A program made the position numbers and the translations under genes. This document shows positions 42,676-55,087 of a DNA stretch of 64,000 nucleotides, one piece after another. The notes beneath the pieces are model-generated. The model was not told the DNA's origin. It saw only the letters and a list, made by a program, of their open reading frames with translations, and did not search any database. The number at the start of each line of letters is the position of its first letter. Within the stretch, counting starts at the first letter, position 1. Source of the stretch: Nereocystis luetkeana (Eukaryota; Sar; Phaeophyceae; Laminariales; Laminariaceae); NCBI GenBank assembly GCA_031213475.1, contig JARUPZ010000024.1, positions 6,265,324 through 6,329,323 of the forward strand, given 5' to 3'.

Positions 42676-42909
42676 CGTTCTACGATAGAGGTTCACCCTA
42701 AATTTTCTGAGGCTCCTCGCTTAAGGAGCTCCATACCTCACCCGAAAACTGACTTCAGCAGAAATCAAATTGCATCCCGATCCCCACGTCCCAAGTATGC
42801 AAAAATGAAAATGTTCGAAACAAGATTGGCATCCCGACGAATTTGAGTTATGGAACCCCGTCATTCAGATTTGTTTTTGGCGGAAATGTGCTACCTCTAT
42901 CGTGGAACG
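42676..42909 (+). mobile_element. MITE family 2, copy 3
   Basis: It aligns with copy 1 along its whole length (gttctacgatagaggttcacc to gctacctctatcgtggaac). Even the five bases before the element are alike (cgagg), so the true end may lie slightly outside the marked repeat. Confidence 0.9.
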
Positions 42910-43516
42910 TGACAAACGTTGTCAACGCCCACAAACAGGATCACCCTACGCTTTACGTTCCCAGCACGACCGTTTCCATGGCACGGCCTATCGTCGTAAT
43001 AACAATTACGTTATGTGCAGTCTTGCTGTCGCTCGTGTTTTGTCTATCGCGTGACTGCGGCGTGACACGGTGTTGGTGCCAATTTTGTCTGCATCAAAGT
43101 TATCGTTGAGTCAGTATTCTAGCAGAAACAGAGGATAGCACACATAGATAGGAGGATTATCCTCAACCGCTGTTTGTTTCCACAAAGCATGCTCGCATAG
43201 GTCTTCACTGGATATATCCGTCTTGCCAAAATCATCCATAAACGGACGCCGAGTAAAAATAACGCAAACGAATAAGGCCTAGACAGTGATCGTGTGCGCT
43301 ACACGAGCATACTATTCGGCCCAATGGCCGTAAGGCGTTCGGCACTGCTACATACATGTATGCCAACCACGTTGTTCCTGCTCGAACTTGTGGGGATAAA
43401 CGCCTTCGAGACCCAAGTATTTTCTTGTGTCTATTGATTGTTCGTTTCACCAACTAACTGCAGGAGTGGCTTGAACGATAGAGTCTTTGCTCTAGCCTAC
43501 TCTCCGTCTGAGTTGC

Positions 43517-44434
43517 TTGAAGAATTTCACCACCGCCACAATCTCGAGGAGGATGGGAGGCTGTTTACATGGCTCTTGCAAGGAGGAGCCGCGAGTCAGT
43601 GTTGAGTGCAGCAAGACGGGCGCGTGTCGCGGGGTGCATGCTAAGGACGGCATGGTGAACATCAGCATTAATCTATGCTATGATACCTCCTGCGCCAGGC
43701 AAACGACCTTCAACTTGGGGGGCAGCAAGATAGATGGCGATGTACTTCAAGGAGCATGCCGAAGGCGGCATGGTAGATGTCCGAAAACCGGCGCTGCTTA
43801 CATGACTCCTGCACCAAGCGTTCGACGTTTAGTATCGAGGGAAATAATACCAACGATGTATTGCGGGCAACATGCTGAGGACGGCATGGTAAACGCCTAT
43901 GGCAGGCATTGTTCGCATATCTCCTGCACGGGGCGACCGGCCTTTGACTTCGAGGGCAGCAAAGTGGGCGTGTACTGCAAACAGCACGCCGAGGACGGCA
44001 CGGCGAATGCCCTCGCCCGGCGTTGTTATCATGCATCTTGCACGAGGCAACCGAGGTTCAATGCGGAGGGCCACAAGATGGCGATGCACTCTAAGCAACA
44101 TGCCGAGGACGGCATGGTTGATGTTTTCAGCCGACGTTGCTCGCATTACATGTGCACGATGAGCCCGAGCTTCAATATCGAAGGCAGCAAGGCGCCGGCG
44201 TACCGCAAGAAACATGCTGAGCCCGGCATGGTAAACGTTTCCACGAAGCGTTGCTCACACAATTCCTGCACAACGAAGCCTATCTTCAATGTTGAGGGCA
44301 ACACGGTGGCGTGCTGCAGACAACATGCTGTGAACGGCATGATAAAGGCCCACCAAACCAGGCTTTGCTTACACAGCTCCTGCCCTAAACGGCTGGCGTG
44401 GGGTGTGCTGACCGACGGTGCGGCCACCACATGA
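43517..44434 (+). CDS. EsV-1-7 repeat protein (IMMEDIATE UPRIGHT-type family), 305 aa
   Basis: Seven or eight tandem ~37-residue repeats follow the EsV-1-7 pattern C-x4-C-x16-C-x2-H. Clear units are CSHISCTGRPAFDFEGSKVG with YCKQHAEDGTANA, CYHASCTRQPRFNAEGHKMA, CSHYMCTMSPSFNIEGSKAP and CSHNSCTTKPIFNVEG. The last unit is cut short (CLHSSC). The family is named after a phaeovirus gene, but in brown algae it is a large host family. One member, IMM, controls early basal development in Ectocarpus. Such repeats probably bind metal and may contact protein or nucleic acid. In some units the third Cys is Arg or Ser. In the second and third repeats the family pattern is better in other frames, although the overall frame stays open, so the gene may be decaying or the model may need an intron. 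No signal peptide is seen. Confidence 0.85.
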   Translation: MKNFTTATISRRMGGCLHGSCKEEPRVSVECSKTGACRGVHAKDGMVNISINLCYDTSCARQTTFNLGGSKIDGDVLQGACRRRHGRCPKTGAAYMTPAPSVRRLVSREIIPTMYCGQHAEDGMVNAYGRHCSHISCTGRPAFDFEGSKVGVYCKQHAEDGTANALARRCYHASCTRQPRFNAEGHKMAMHSKQHAEDGMVDVFSRRCSHYMCTMSPSFNIEGSKAPAYRKKHAEPGMVNVSTKRCSHNSCTTKPIFNVEGNTVACCRQHAVNGMIKAHQTRLCLHSSCPKRLAWGVLTDGAATT

Positions 44435-44439
44435 TATGG

Positions 44440-46100
44440 CCATAAGAACGATATCCTGAGCGGCCCAGTAGTGAACCTTGAAACATCCTGCAAGGTCGTG
44501 GGTTGTAGACAATGATCCCGGTGGGGACTCGATGGGAAGCAGCCTACTCACTGCCTTGATCACGCCCCCCCTCGATGATGGGCTCGTCTGCACTGTCGCT
44601 ATGACGGGGTAGGGATAGGAAAAATACTCGTCCACCGTATCACGCCGTGGATGCCCCCCCACCCACTTGACGTTAAAACTGAGTGTTTGTTCTGAATGAT
44701 TTCAACGCCATCCGTATTGTGGTTTTATTGCGGTGGCCAAGGAACGGGAACGCGTGCACCGTCGGCTGCTCACGGCTGTTCATTCAGCTTACGGCAAATT
44801 TTAAATGCCTGTACTTTCACCTTTTTTTGTGACGTTCGCTTGGTTTTTAGAGATCATTTGCGTATCTGTTTGAAGAATCTTGTAGGCCAGGGTCAGCTTT
44901 ATACAGTGAAGGAGCATGGCTGCTTGCGCGTACCCAAATATAGAGCTCGTATCTCCCCCGAAAAACACGTTGTGGTGGTCGAATACCTAAACACTGGATA
45001 GGGGCGAAGTTACAACAGGAAACCCCAGTCGTTGATTCGTTTTTTGCGAAGGTCGTAGCCTATAAAACCGGCATCGGTTAGGTGCAGTTCTCAGTTAAGT
45101 AAGCGGATACAGCAGTAGCTGTGTTTCGAGCCGCATGTAGCTGACAGTTTTGTTGAGTTACAAAGGTGGCGTTCGACGAGGTTCGAGGGGAGACGCTCAG
45201 ATGAGTGGATCCAGCTGGGTATCAAGTAAGCTCGATACGGCGACCGAAACGAGGCTGCGGCGCCGTGCTAACAGAGTACCCTGACCCAGGTGCTGTACGG
45301 CAGATACATTCAGTCGACTATCCACACTGTCGCTGTGGCAGTGGATAGTACAGCTACGTTGTTCGATTAACGTAGATGTACCCACATGAACACGGTGCCG
45401 TGGGGGTTCCGTGTGCAACGTTGCGGAAGTTCCGTGCAGTGCATCCTGTTCCAGAGTCAATATCTAATGTTCCAGACAGGCGAACCGTTGTCGAATTGTA
45501 TTCGGAACTCGGCAGGTCTGCGCGTTACGGTGTGGTTGATGAAAGACGATCTGACAACGAAGTAATTTTGCCATATAAAGAGACAGTAGAATAGCCGTCG
45601 CTAGGAGCTCACACAGCAGTACTTTCTGTAACTGCCGTGACCTTGTGTACGCTTGGGGGTGGTGTGGTGGACTACAGTAGATAGTTGTCGTCTCGTCACC
45701 ATGCTCTATTATTAGTTAGGCGGTGGTCACAGTACCTGGTTCGGTGCGTACCTGGTACCGATGTACGACGTATTATGCGAACTATCATACGTACGATATG
45801 AAGTATGTGATCGTACATTAACAGCATCTATGAAGCACACACCGGAAAAAAAACCCACTCGTGGCTAGCTACATGCAACCTCGATAAAAAAATCACAAAT
45901 ATAGGCGCACCCACTCCTTGAATTCTGCAGCTTCCGATTTTGTCTTCCTCAATCATATATATATACGGGCTGTGTTCCCATCATGAGGCCATTTCAAGCC
46001 CGTAGTACGCGTGATCGGAGTATCACACACGCAAGCGTGCAGAGCTGAGTTTCGACGAAATCCTCACAGCTGTTGATTTTTATTTTCTCGGATCTATACG
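44440..46100. other. No supported gene
   Basis: A plus frame at 44852-45001 (KNLVGQGQLYTVKEHGCLRV) looks protein-like but lacks good splice sites. The rest shows no exon. Confidence 0.3.
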
Positions 46101-46214
46101 GGTGGGAAAAGAAATGCCGGGTACCTTGCACCGATACCACTGGCGTTGTGTGCCAGAATGGAAGCGCCACCACCACAACCATAACTACCACCAGCATCAC
46201 CACTATCCTCTGAT

Positions 46215-46580
46215 ATGCACGCCGTCCGCTGGATACAGATCGTCTGGGGTATGCAAGAGTGCTTCGCGGTCAGGGCGATGTTCGCTCTCTGTTTCTACAC
46301 ATTCATCGCCGAGACATTGGGCTCATTTCCGAATATTCTATATTGTAGTAATGCTTCGGCGATAGAGTTCTATATTCTACAGCTTGAAAGAGGCACTTGG
46401 TTGGGTAGCCTGGAGTATGGTTCAGCTCGGGTGATGTCTTGTGATTTATGGATGCTCGTTGCTGGCGTGCCGGAGCCAACATGCCTGCAGCAGATACCTA
46501 TTTTTCATGTGCCTAATTATTCGTTCGGTGCGCACCGGGCGACAACAATTTCAATAAGTAGTTATTACGATTCCCACTAA
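46215..46580 (+). CDS. Unidentified 121-codon open frame
   Basis: The frame starts MHAVRWIQIVWGMQECFAVR and has a hydrophobic part (AMFALCFYTFIAETLGSF), then IEFYILQLERGTWLGSLEYG. It ends at TAA. Composition is reasonable, but a second frame is open too and no splice partner was found. Confidence 0.28.
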   Translation: MHAVRWIQIVWGMQECFAVRAMFALCFYTFIAETLGSFPNILYCSNASAIEFYILQLERGTWLGSLEYGSARVMSCDLWMLVAGVPEPTCLQQIPIFHVPNYSFGAHRATTISISSYYDSH

Positions 46581-46599
46581 GTGCTAAAACTGTTTTACT

Positions 46600-47775
46600 C
46601 CCCCGGGTGGCTATCTCCACCGCACCTGCCCCTCTCGGGGGCCGGGTCGGGTCAACGTGCCCAAGCGCCAGTAGTAACAGCAGTTTATGCTGATGTTGCA
46701 ACGGGAGCTATTATAGGTTAAATTGACACTCGACACGGTAGCGTGGAAGTGTGGTGAGCTCAAGCTTTATTTTAACCAATCCGCTGGAGGATAAAAAATA
46801 AGAAACGAAATCTAAAACTGATCCTCGCAGTGGTTGGCGATGCATCCATAGAGAATCGGGCAGCCCCACCGCTCGAGCTGTGCCACCACTCGAAAGCAGC
46901 ACACGACTCACAAGGGTCGTTTCCAAGGTCATTCGCAAGTCATGGCCGTATGTATGCAGAAGGCGCAATAGTTTTCTGATGTTTCGGGGCCGAGTTTGCA
47001 AGGTGATCGCATCGAGGTGGCCGACAGACTGAGCTCGGTGAGGGCGATAACTGAGACTTTGCCGCGTTAGGTGTTGCAGCGTGGCGAGTTGGTGATGGAC
47101 TTCACTCCCCAGGGCTCCGATACCTGCCTACGAGTCAGGCCGATGACAGCGGGACTACCGCACGGATGTTTTCCGCGAGCGCAGCTGCTGTAACCCCGAT
47201 TCTGTGCCGGGTGGACAATAACTCCGCGAGCCAACTGAGGCACGTACTCGATAAGAGTCAACACTCGCTGAATTTGTCGAACTATAACACGTGTCGCTAA
47301 GATCGATCGTAGTGGTGAGTATTTCCACAAATAATGACCCACCCGGTAACAAAGGTGAGTAAATAACGTGTTCTTTAACAGCACGACTCATGGCCCGGGT
47401 TTCGGATGTGCGATCACTCCGAATCCTCGATACGTCAGCCAGTCGTGGCCATGTTGGGATCGTCTGATCCCCTGCAACTACTTCCTGACATCATGATCGA
47501 GGATAGAACCGTCCCGACGGCCGTGCTGCAGAGGCCTATATTGGATAATTTCACTAACTCTTTCGGAATTTGCGCGGCGAGGACGTTGTAGATTCAGCAG
47601 AACTCCGAATAGGTCATGTAGTGCTGCATTTCGGGCGTCAGAAAGAAACGCTATCGTGACGCCTCCAGACGCAGACCAGAGGTGAAGACGTCGCTTCGGC
47701 AGCACCAACAATTATTTATTCCAAGATGGTGTTGTTTACTTCGTTCCATGAAATATATTTGGCCTAATTTTCTCT
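46600..47775. other. No supported gene
   Basis: Several short frames on both strands, none with a recognisable motif or good splice sites. Confidence 0.35.
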
Positions 47776-47779
47776 CTCT

Positions 47780-47915
47780 TCCCTGTCAAACATCGCGACT
47801 CAGGTCCGGAGTCACGTAGCAGGCTCTCCTCTGCTCCTTTCCACTGCCGTTCTCATGCCTTGCATTTTGTTCCCGAGAAGAATTTAACCTGTTCTTCTCT
47901 CGTTGGCTCGCGTCG
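47780..47915 (+). repeat. Dispersed repeat F, copy
   Basis: It has gcgactcaggtccggagtcacg, tagcaggctctcctctgctc and ttcccgagaagaatttaacc, then ggctcgcgtcg, as in the 58 kb copies but more diverged. Confidence 0.7.
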
Positions 47916-47919
47916 AGGA

Positions 47920-49725
47920 TTCACGCGAATGGCTGAATTAATTGTCTTTGAGGTCGAGCTAGACGAACCAACAAACCTGTGGACGGCCGTGATCTCTGCA
48001 ACATGTTAGCAAACGGAAAACGTTCCCTGTTGGATCGAGGCATATTCATGGAGGAAATGAGGCGGCAAGCACGGCCTGCACAACCAGCGGTTCGGAGCTT
48101 TGATATCGGTTTATTGCACATATATATATCACACCACATGGACGTAAAGTGATGGGAACTAAAAGGTCGCTGGGCAACACTGGAATGCTTTGCGCAATCC
48201 TCGAGCCATTCCTTCAGAACGGGGCTAATACGAGGATTGTGATCGTACGTAAACCCCACAGAAAGTGCATCATTTTACCATTGACCTCACGGCTCACGGC
48301 GCTGTTGGTTGGTGCGTTCATTTCGGATCCAGCCACAACCGGCCGTTGGGGGGCTTGCTGAGAGGGCCAGATGCCAAAAACCTGACTCTTTCTTGGGTTA
48401 GCAAATACCAATCGCCCCGATGTAGCTCGCTCGTGATCACCGCTACAGCCTGCTCGCGCGTGTTACACAAAACTTTGTGGCACGTTTTTTTTTCGATCCA
48501 AACACTTTTGGTTGGCCGGGTTTTCATCCCAAAGTAGCGGTTGCTCAAGTTTCCCCAATATTGTCTGACTGGTTCGGCTCCTCAGTCAAGCAACCACCAG
48601 CCAAAATAGGTTTACTACATTGACATGACAGTACCCGGTAGCTGTTTTGGGACTATTAACAGTGCATCAAAATCTCGGTCGGGTTGCGCGAGCAAAAAAA
48701 CGAGTTCGATGTCAAGTTTTGCGTAAGAATGTTGATCTCGTCACGTGAGGAGCTCATGCAATAAGCCCCCACTCTTACCGAGGGCATTTGCTCGGGGCCC
48801 CTCACCCAAATATTCCCTTGAATCCCTTCGCATACCGTTCGCTGGAGAAACAAGCAACGGAGGCTTCACCGATAAAAAACACTGGATTGACCCTGCGTTG
48901 TCGGGGGCCTTGTCGACGTGAGGGGTTGTGAGCCGACGTTAGGATGTACAGAGCCCAGTCTCCCCCGTAGTGACAAGGGATGCTACAGAATGTCACCCGC
49001 GAGGGGTTTATCCATAACCGTGTCACTTGCTCGAAGCCACTCGTTCGAAAGTTCAAGGAGGTACAGGTGAGATGTAACTTAACTGGAGAGCTATCTGGCG
49101 GAAAACTTAAAATTTGGCAGGGGGGGAAAAGAGGGCACGCCTCGTTTGAAACTTAAGGGAAACACCGCCCGAACATCGACCAACTGGGTGGTGACAGGCG
49201 GAGGCTACTCACAGAGCCACATATGTCTCCCGCGAGTCGTCACGTATGTTGTGGTAGGTGATGATGTTACTCAAGGACGCGGGTACGCTGATTATTGGTG
49301 TTTTTTCTCTTGGGTCCTGTAAACATTGATTTGTGCGGGGTCAGCAAGCGGGAACGATGGCGCTAATATCATGGTGAAAGTGAGGAAGACGACCGGGTCG
49401 AGCTTACAGGGTGTTTGTGCGGTGCAAGAACCAACCGGTGTACTATTTTGGGTCTTGTTCTGTATTGCGTGTACTGCTGCTATCTTTAGCCTGAAACCGC
49501 TAGTGCAGGGGGCTTGGACGTCTATACCATTAACAATCCGTTTTTTTCGATACTACAGCACCCTAGCTGCTATCCAGCGCCAGATACTGCATGAACTACC
49601 GATTCAGCGCCGTCGCGAGGTACTGTGGCAGCCGCAGGCGCTCGCGCGGTGACTGAAAATACTGTTACCCGGCTGGAATGGTACCACGGCGCGTGCCAAC
49701 TTGAGTCCCTCGAAGCGTCCTTGAA
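47920..49725. other. No supported gene
   Basis: Frames at 47921-48259 (minus) and 48149-48361 (plus) overlap each other and cannot be ranked. No recognised domain. Confidence 0.3.
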
Positions 49726-49730
49726 ATTTA

Positions 49731-49835
49731 GAGCTCTGTGCCGTTGTCCGTCCGAACACACTCGACTGCTCCGCCGACGTCACCCAGGGATTTTCCAAGG
49801 CCATGCAGAAGAGGGATGGGAACCCCCTTGGCCTC
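49731..49835 (-). mobile_element. Trace of a Ty1/copia-type LTR retrotransposon (integrase core)
   Basis: The minus strand carries an integrase-core signature (VRTDNGTEL at 49731-49757) preceded by related text. Only this small part is recognisable, with no LTRs or other domains nearby. The element is broken and old. Confidence 0.4.
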
Positions 49836-49839
49836 ACTT

Positions 49840-51846
49840 AACAACGTGTTCTACAACTTTAATTGAGACCTCGCAACACCATCTCTTCTTTTGCTTCATC
49901 GCCTCATGGCAAGGCCGAGCGGCGCACCACCCGGCGCACGGGTTGTTCCCTTACTCTAGCGTGTTCGAAGCACTCACTGATATACATTTTATTTTTTTGT
50001 TCCCACGTAGAACACACAGGGCAATGGCTAAAAGAAAGAGCACGTAGAGGCGGACAAAACATGTCACAATCCGTTGAATGCCCCACACAGAAATACGCCT
50101 ATTCGCTGAGTGGAAACCCCAAATACCGTTGCACATGAATGCATGCATCAAGTGCGTGAGCACTCCGAACAACCAGCGTGGACAACTTGGGTAGACTCAC
50201 CAGGCAGGAAGCAGTGATGGGCTAGTGAAGCACTGCGCCGATACCAGGGTGACCTTGAGGAATGTTTCGGACGGGGCGTTCGCCGGTTAAAATCTCTATT
50301 TGAGCTTTCAACACGACCACGAGGTGATAGCCAGCCGTTTACCGAGGACATTGCTGCACCTCACCCAAGAACAACCTCGTTGTGTTTGGTGGTGATACCT
50401 ATTAAAGGAGATTGGAAGCGTCCAGCGTTTGACCAAATATAATCGAAACGGTATTCCCTTGAGGGCCCGCTACTTCCCCCCCACAAGCGGCCAGGGAGAA
50501 TGGTCTCCAGCAATGACGACAACAACGAGCGGTAGCTTATACTGTAGTTTGTTTAGCACTTGAACTCCTGTAGCAAGGATAACCATCGCCTGGGACCGCT
50601 TGGCATGTAGCAGGTACAACGGTTGAACGTCCATCTATGCCCAAGTGGTTCCACAATACTTCCACAACGGGCGAGTATCGATTCGCCCTCTGAAGCCTGT
50701 AGAGCGAAAGAAATACCACGCGGGTACGACATTTTTGAATACCATGGTACCGTGCAAACGTCATGTCAAACGTTGACGCGGGAAGACTTGTACCAGATAT
50801 ATATTTTGCAGGTTCAACAACGCCACGAGCGTTCCGGGGAGACAATAAAAAAACGATTCTATGACGAGTACTGTACATGGATTCTAATTCTACAAGCTAT
50901 GATATGACGCCGCACACACAACACGTCGTACCAGTCTTGTTGCCCTTGCCAGCTACACGAATTACTCTCCTACCCTTCGAGAGGTGAGTGCAGAATGCTC
51001 ATGCGGTGTACAGTGGCCATAACGGTGGGCGTTGCGAGCATTCTGGCTTCTACGCTTGCTTCTCGTGGACGTAGTCAAACTTTTATTCGCTCGGATGGAT
51101 CGATGTTCGCGTCCGTTCCTATTTCTACACAATCTGCTGTACGTAATGATTCGGCTCAACACCAGTAGGCTAAGCAAAACTGATACGTACCGAATCACGG
51201 TCGCGACATCATACCCACTCACCTTCTCTCACGCACGCACCCATCTATCTGGCAACCCCCCCAACCACGCACCCACTCAACCCATTTCAAAGTCACCTAC
51301 CGACCGATTGACCCTCCCCATTGCCTTACCTATCCATCCTCTTACCGACTCACCCCGTACGAGCAAAAACCCGGGAGGTACAGAGAAGCATAAAATCAAC
51401 TAGAGACGGCTATGCACCCACGCTTTAGGCCTCCAGACGCTCTGTCCGCGACCCGAAAAAATAACAACTATTCTTAGCCACATCCGGGCCAACACCTCTC
51501 GACGCTATATAGCCTCTCGTTGAAATTGGCCGCGACCCCTGCTTTCTCGGCCAGGCATGCCGATGGCTGCTGTGTGGGGAATCCACGAGCGGCCAGGTGG
51601 GGCTAGTGAGCAGCCAACGGTAAAAAGTAATATACGCATATATATAGCAGGGTATATATATCAGACCTGCTGTAATCACCTGTTGTTAAAATCCAAAACA
51701 GAAATACTAAGATGTCTCGGCTGTGGGTTAGTTAGTGAAGAGGTTTGTGAGGCTTGGCCGGAGCTCGTGTTTACAGGCCGGGGCTCTCAATCGCGCGTGC
51801 TACGTGGCGTATACAACCTATTTTGTGCAGGTACACGGCTGCAAGC
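49840..51846. other. Possible scattered coding, none resolved
   Basis: At 50150-50400 all of three frames are partly open. The minus frame has the better donor (cctgcctg|gtgagt). At 50623-50907 a plus frame (REDLYQIYILQVQQRHERSG) looks protein-like. No model could be built. The tail 51225-51370 is C/A-rich simple text. Confidence 0.3.
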
Positions 51847-51965
51847 ATGAAGCTAGCATACATATACCGCGTGCTGGTCGCGATGAGGCTGGCATGTGGC
51901 GGCCGCGTCGTCAACTCGCTTCAGGTGGTGAAACCTGCGAAAGGAGATGTCCTCGTCGCCGGCGG
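51847..51965 (+). CDS. Possible first exon, unknown gene
   Basis: An ATG opens MKLAYIYRVLVAMRLACGGR, then VVNSLQVVKPAKGDVLVAGG, ending at a strong donor (gccggcgg|gtaagc). The N-terminus is hydrophobic and basic like a targeting peptide. No second exon was identified, although the 52000-52150 stretch is open in one frame. Confidence 0.4.
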
Positions 51966-52534
51966 GTAAGCGATCCCCATGATGACCAATCCCCAGACGC
52001 TTTTGGTTTTCGTTGGGTTTTGGCGCGTGGCGCCGCCTGGCTGTACGTCGGAGTAGTAGACTGCTTGGTTTTCGGCCAGCCCTGGCCAGCCCTAGTCAGC
52101 CTCAAATCATGTTTTTGTGCGAGGAAGGGTAGAGTAGGCTCTCTCCCGCAATAATAGCTACAACACAAAGCAATACCTGCGGTAGAGTAGTTGCCGTACA
52201 CATGCACCAGTGATGATGCCGTTCTATCACATTATTAGCTTACCTACCTGGAATCCTGCTTGTTGTGGTAATAAAAAGAGGCTGTGACGAAATGCACCTC
52301 GATAGGACAAAACAAACAAGTACGAAATAAATAGTGCGCAAGGGAAGTGGTACTAACGAGCTGTGGTATACTATCCTATCAGTTGCATACAAATATTACC
52401 CGGACCGTATCCATGGTATGTTATAAAAAAGAAAGGGTAATATTTGAAAGGGGGGGAAATAAAATAAAGCACGAAGGTAGACAATAATGAAGAAATAAAG
52501 GAACTTCACCCGTACCGTTGTGGTATAAAATGAA

Positions 52535-52646
52535 TATGACGGGGGACCATAGCAAAATGGGACCAAATATTATTGTAGGTAAAAATAGCGAAATATATAG
52601 TTTTTGTGTGTGCGGTAGGCCCTATTTGATATATTCCCCCGTAATA
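52535..52646 (+). mobile_element. MITE family 1, copy 11 (most diverged)
   Basis: It has tatgacgggggaccatag at the left and tattcccccgtaata at the right, with a decayed interior (ccaaatattattgtaggtaa). Confidence 0.88.
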
Positions 52647-52649
52647 TTT

Positions 52650-54556
52650 ATAGCAGTATGTCACACGTGTGATGAGATAACACACTACTACCTCGGACGG
52701 ACTTCCAAGCCGAGCGACGGGTCTGTGGGAAGGTCACGGAGGAGTGTTTTCCAACGCCTCCTCTTCTGTGGTGCGATGTGTGCCCCTCTTGCGTTTGGGG
52801 GGAAACTGGGTTAGTTTGCAATTTATTTGACATCATCAGCAAGTAGTAACGCATGCGATAATATATCCGATCGTGAGAGTCCTTCTTTAATTTTCCTAGG
52901 CCGTCAACTGAGGGACTTACTGCCCAAACTTTTCTTGAAAAATATATTCGCGATATTATTCGGAATCGACCGAAGGTCACATACATGTCGCATGGCTCGT
53001 CGGGTTGACCTTCTATCTATGTTTCCCCTACATGAATATTGTAGGCGTTTTTCGTTTATTTTTTTCGGGGGAGGGGGCGGGAAGGTATCGAGCTCCTCGA
53101 ATGAGGGGAGCCAGCCTCAGAAACATATCGATCGGCGCACCCCCACCATAGCATGCATGGGGTGTGTTGTCTTATGACGCGCAAGGTATATGGTCTGCTA
53201 AGAGCAAACGTCTAATAATCATTTCTTTATATATATTATGCCAGTTTCCTGGAGGGCAGCTCACCACATATATATATATTCGTAACCATGGATGAGAGTC
53301 ACTCTTTGTTAGAGACGAATGTATCCAACCCTCAGTAAAATCTACGAACGACAATGAATGCCGATCGGACCCAATCATATTAACCATTGATTACATCGTC
53401 GGTCGTTTCGTCTCGTGCACTGCCGTTTGTGCCGACGTGTAGACTGACCCGAAAGGTGTTTGCCAACGAAGCTTTCTCGAATATCAGGTAGTGGCATACT
53501 CTAGGGACCGCGTGAGCTCTGATGCGTGCTGCCGTGCCATACGCTGGTATGGTGCATGCCGTGATACTCCGAAACCAAGAGGCCTGGCAGGGTGCCCACG
53601 CCTAGGAGTTTACCGGTAGCTCATAGCCCCCAAAGCTGCTGTCTTTGTTGTGGTCGTTGTTGTCGTTGTTTTTACGTAAACGCTCAAATCAAGGAGTCCG
53701 CGGTCACCAAAAGGTGCTGGAGCCCTACAGTAGGAAGATACGAACACCCATATCAAACAAAGCTCGGCTGGAGAGGATGACGCTTCCCACCCAAAAATGC
53801 ACGACTTGAAGAAGTTGTACAAACAATGGGACCAATGTGCAAAGTAAGTGAACTAACATAGCCACGGGTATCCAATCAACTAAAAAATAAAGTTCTTCCC
53901 GTTCCTACAACTCATCAGCTCGTGTGGCTACCTACTTCAGCGGTTGCTGCCCGCAGTGCTGTCTGTGCCGTGCGAAGCGCACGGTCATCGCTCGGGAACA
54001 CAGAGAAAAACCCGCCTGCTGTCTCGGGTGCCGTCAGAGTGACGAATTGCTGACATGCGATGAAAATAAGCAATAAAGAAAAGAAAACCCCTCAGATGTA
54101 TCAACGATTGCGGGGGTCATTCCCCATGAAGGGCAAACAACTCGCAATCAGTACAGAGACCGGTATATATATTGTGAAAAACGGGAACCAGGTACCAGGC
54201 ACATACTACTGCCTCGTAAAAAGCCAAATGATATATATATATATATACGAAAACTCAATCTACTCGCACGCACCTACCTGGTATATGTACCGCTCGTACT
54301 GTAGGATCGGCCCTCACAGAACAACACGGTATACTACCCAGCTCATGTTTCTTTTTTCGCTAGGGTATGTTCGACACTTGAACAGTACTTCTGTAGTCAC
54401 AATTTCAGGACATACATGGATAACCGCTGCCGAATTTCACGTTTGCTTCCCGGGAAACGCAAGTAGAGTGTGTTGTGAGGCTTGACAAGGGCCGGCATAT
54501 CCAGTGTGGTAGTATCTGACGGTGGTCCATCCTCGTTTCCCCTTCATTTGGCACAG
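52650..54556. other. No resolved gene
   Basis: A fragment related to MITE family 2 (gagctcctcgaatgaggg) lies near 53088. TA-rich repeats are at 53231-53280 and 54230-54247. A weak plus frame at 54390-54470 (SGHTWITAAEFHVCFPG) may be an exon of the gene at 54557. Confidence 0.3.
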
Positions 54557-54641
54557 GTCCTATACCGTGAAGTGGAATACTGGTTCTGCGGAGGGGAGAG
54601 TCCACCTTGATCTGTACGCCTGTGAAACACCCTGCGCCAAG
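54557..54641 (+). CDS. Exon of a probable extracellular beta-sandwich protein
   Basis: After a strong acceptor (ccttcatttggcacag) the frame reads SYTVKWNTGSAEGRVHLDLY and ACETPCAK, ending at gtacaa. The [SY]TV.W..GS..G.V.L.L pattern resembles Kre9/Knh1-type (Ser-Thr-rich, GPI-anchored family) domains; this is only a likeness. The next exon probably lies at or after 54747 (tgtaccttttag), but I could not fix its frame. Confidence 0.45.
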
Positions 54642-54972
54642 GTACAACCAATACAACACTAAACCAGCCCATGAATTAAATTGGTATTGCCCTCGATAAA
54701 AATGCGTTTGAACGCTGTTGTTCCCAGTTTGATTGTACCTTTTAGGTGACTTCACAGAGATAGAGTTGGTGACAGTGACGAGATATACCAGTCGGCACCG
54801 GCACAGACGGCGCCCCAGCAGGCGGGGTTTGGCTGAGACTGAGCGTCTGCGTGCTGGTTATCGGTACTACTTGTGGTCGTACTGGGCGGGGGGGACATGA
54901 TATATTCTTTGTTGTTCGCACAGGACATTCGACATGCTAGACATGAACCTGTTTCGTGTTGTTTGTTGGTAT

Positions 54973-55082
54973 TATGACGGGGGACCACAGCTAATAGGAC
55001 CTACGGTACAGACAAAAACCTATACATTATCCTATTGTTACGAACAATATATGGTCCTATTTTCTATGGTTCCCCGCAATAG
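54973..55082 (-). mobile_element. MITE family 1, copy 12
   Basis: It runs from tatgacgggggaccacag to tctatggttccccgcaatag, in the opposite orientation to its immediate neighbour. Confidence 0.93.
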
Positions 55083-55087
55083 TGGTG

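Noticed and set aside
45197-45460. Possible trace of a retroelement protease on the minus strand
   Set aside because: Only a few residues resemble the family and the surrounding sequence gives no support.
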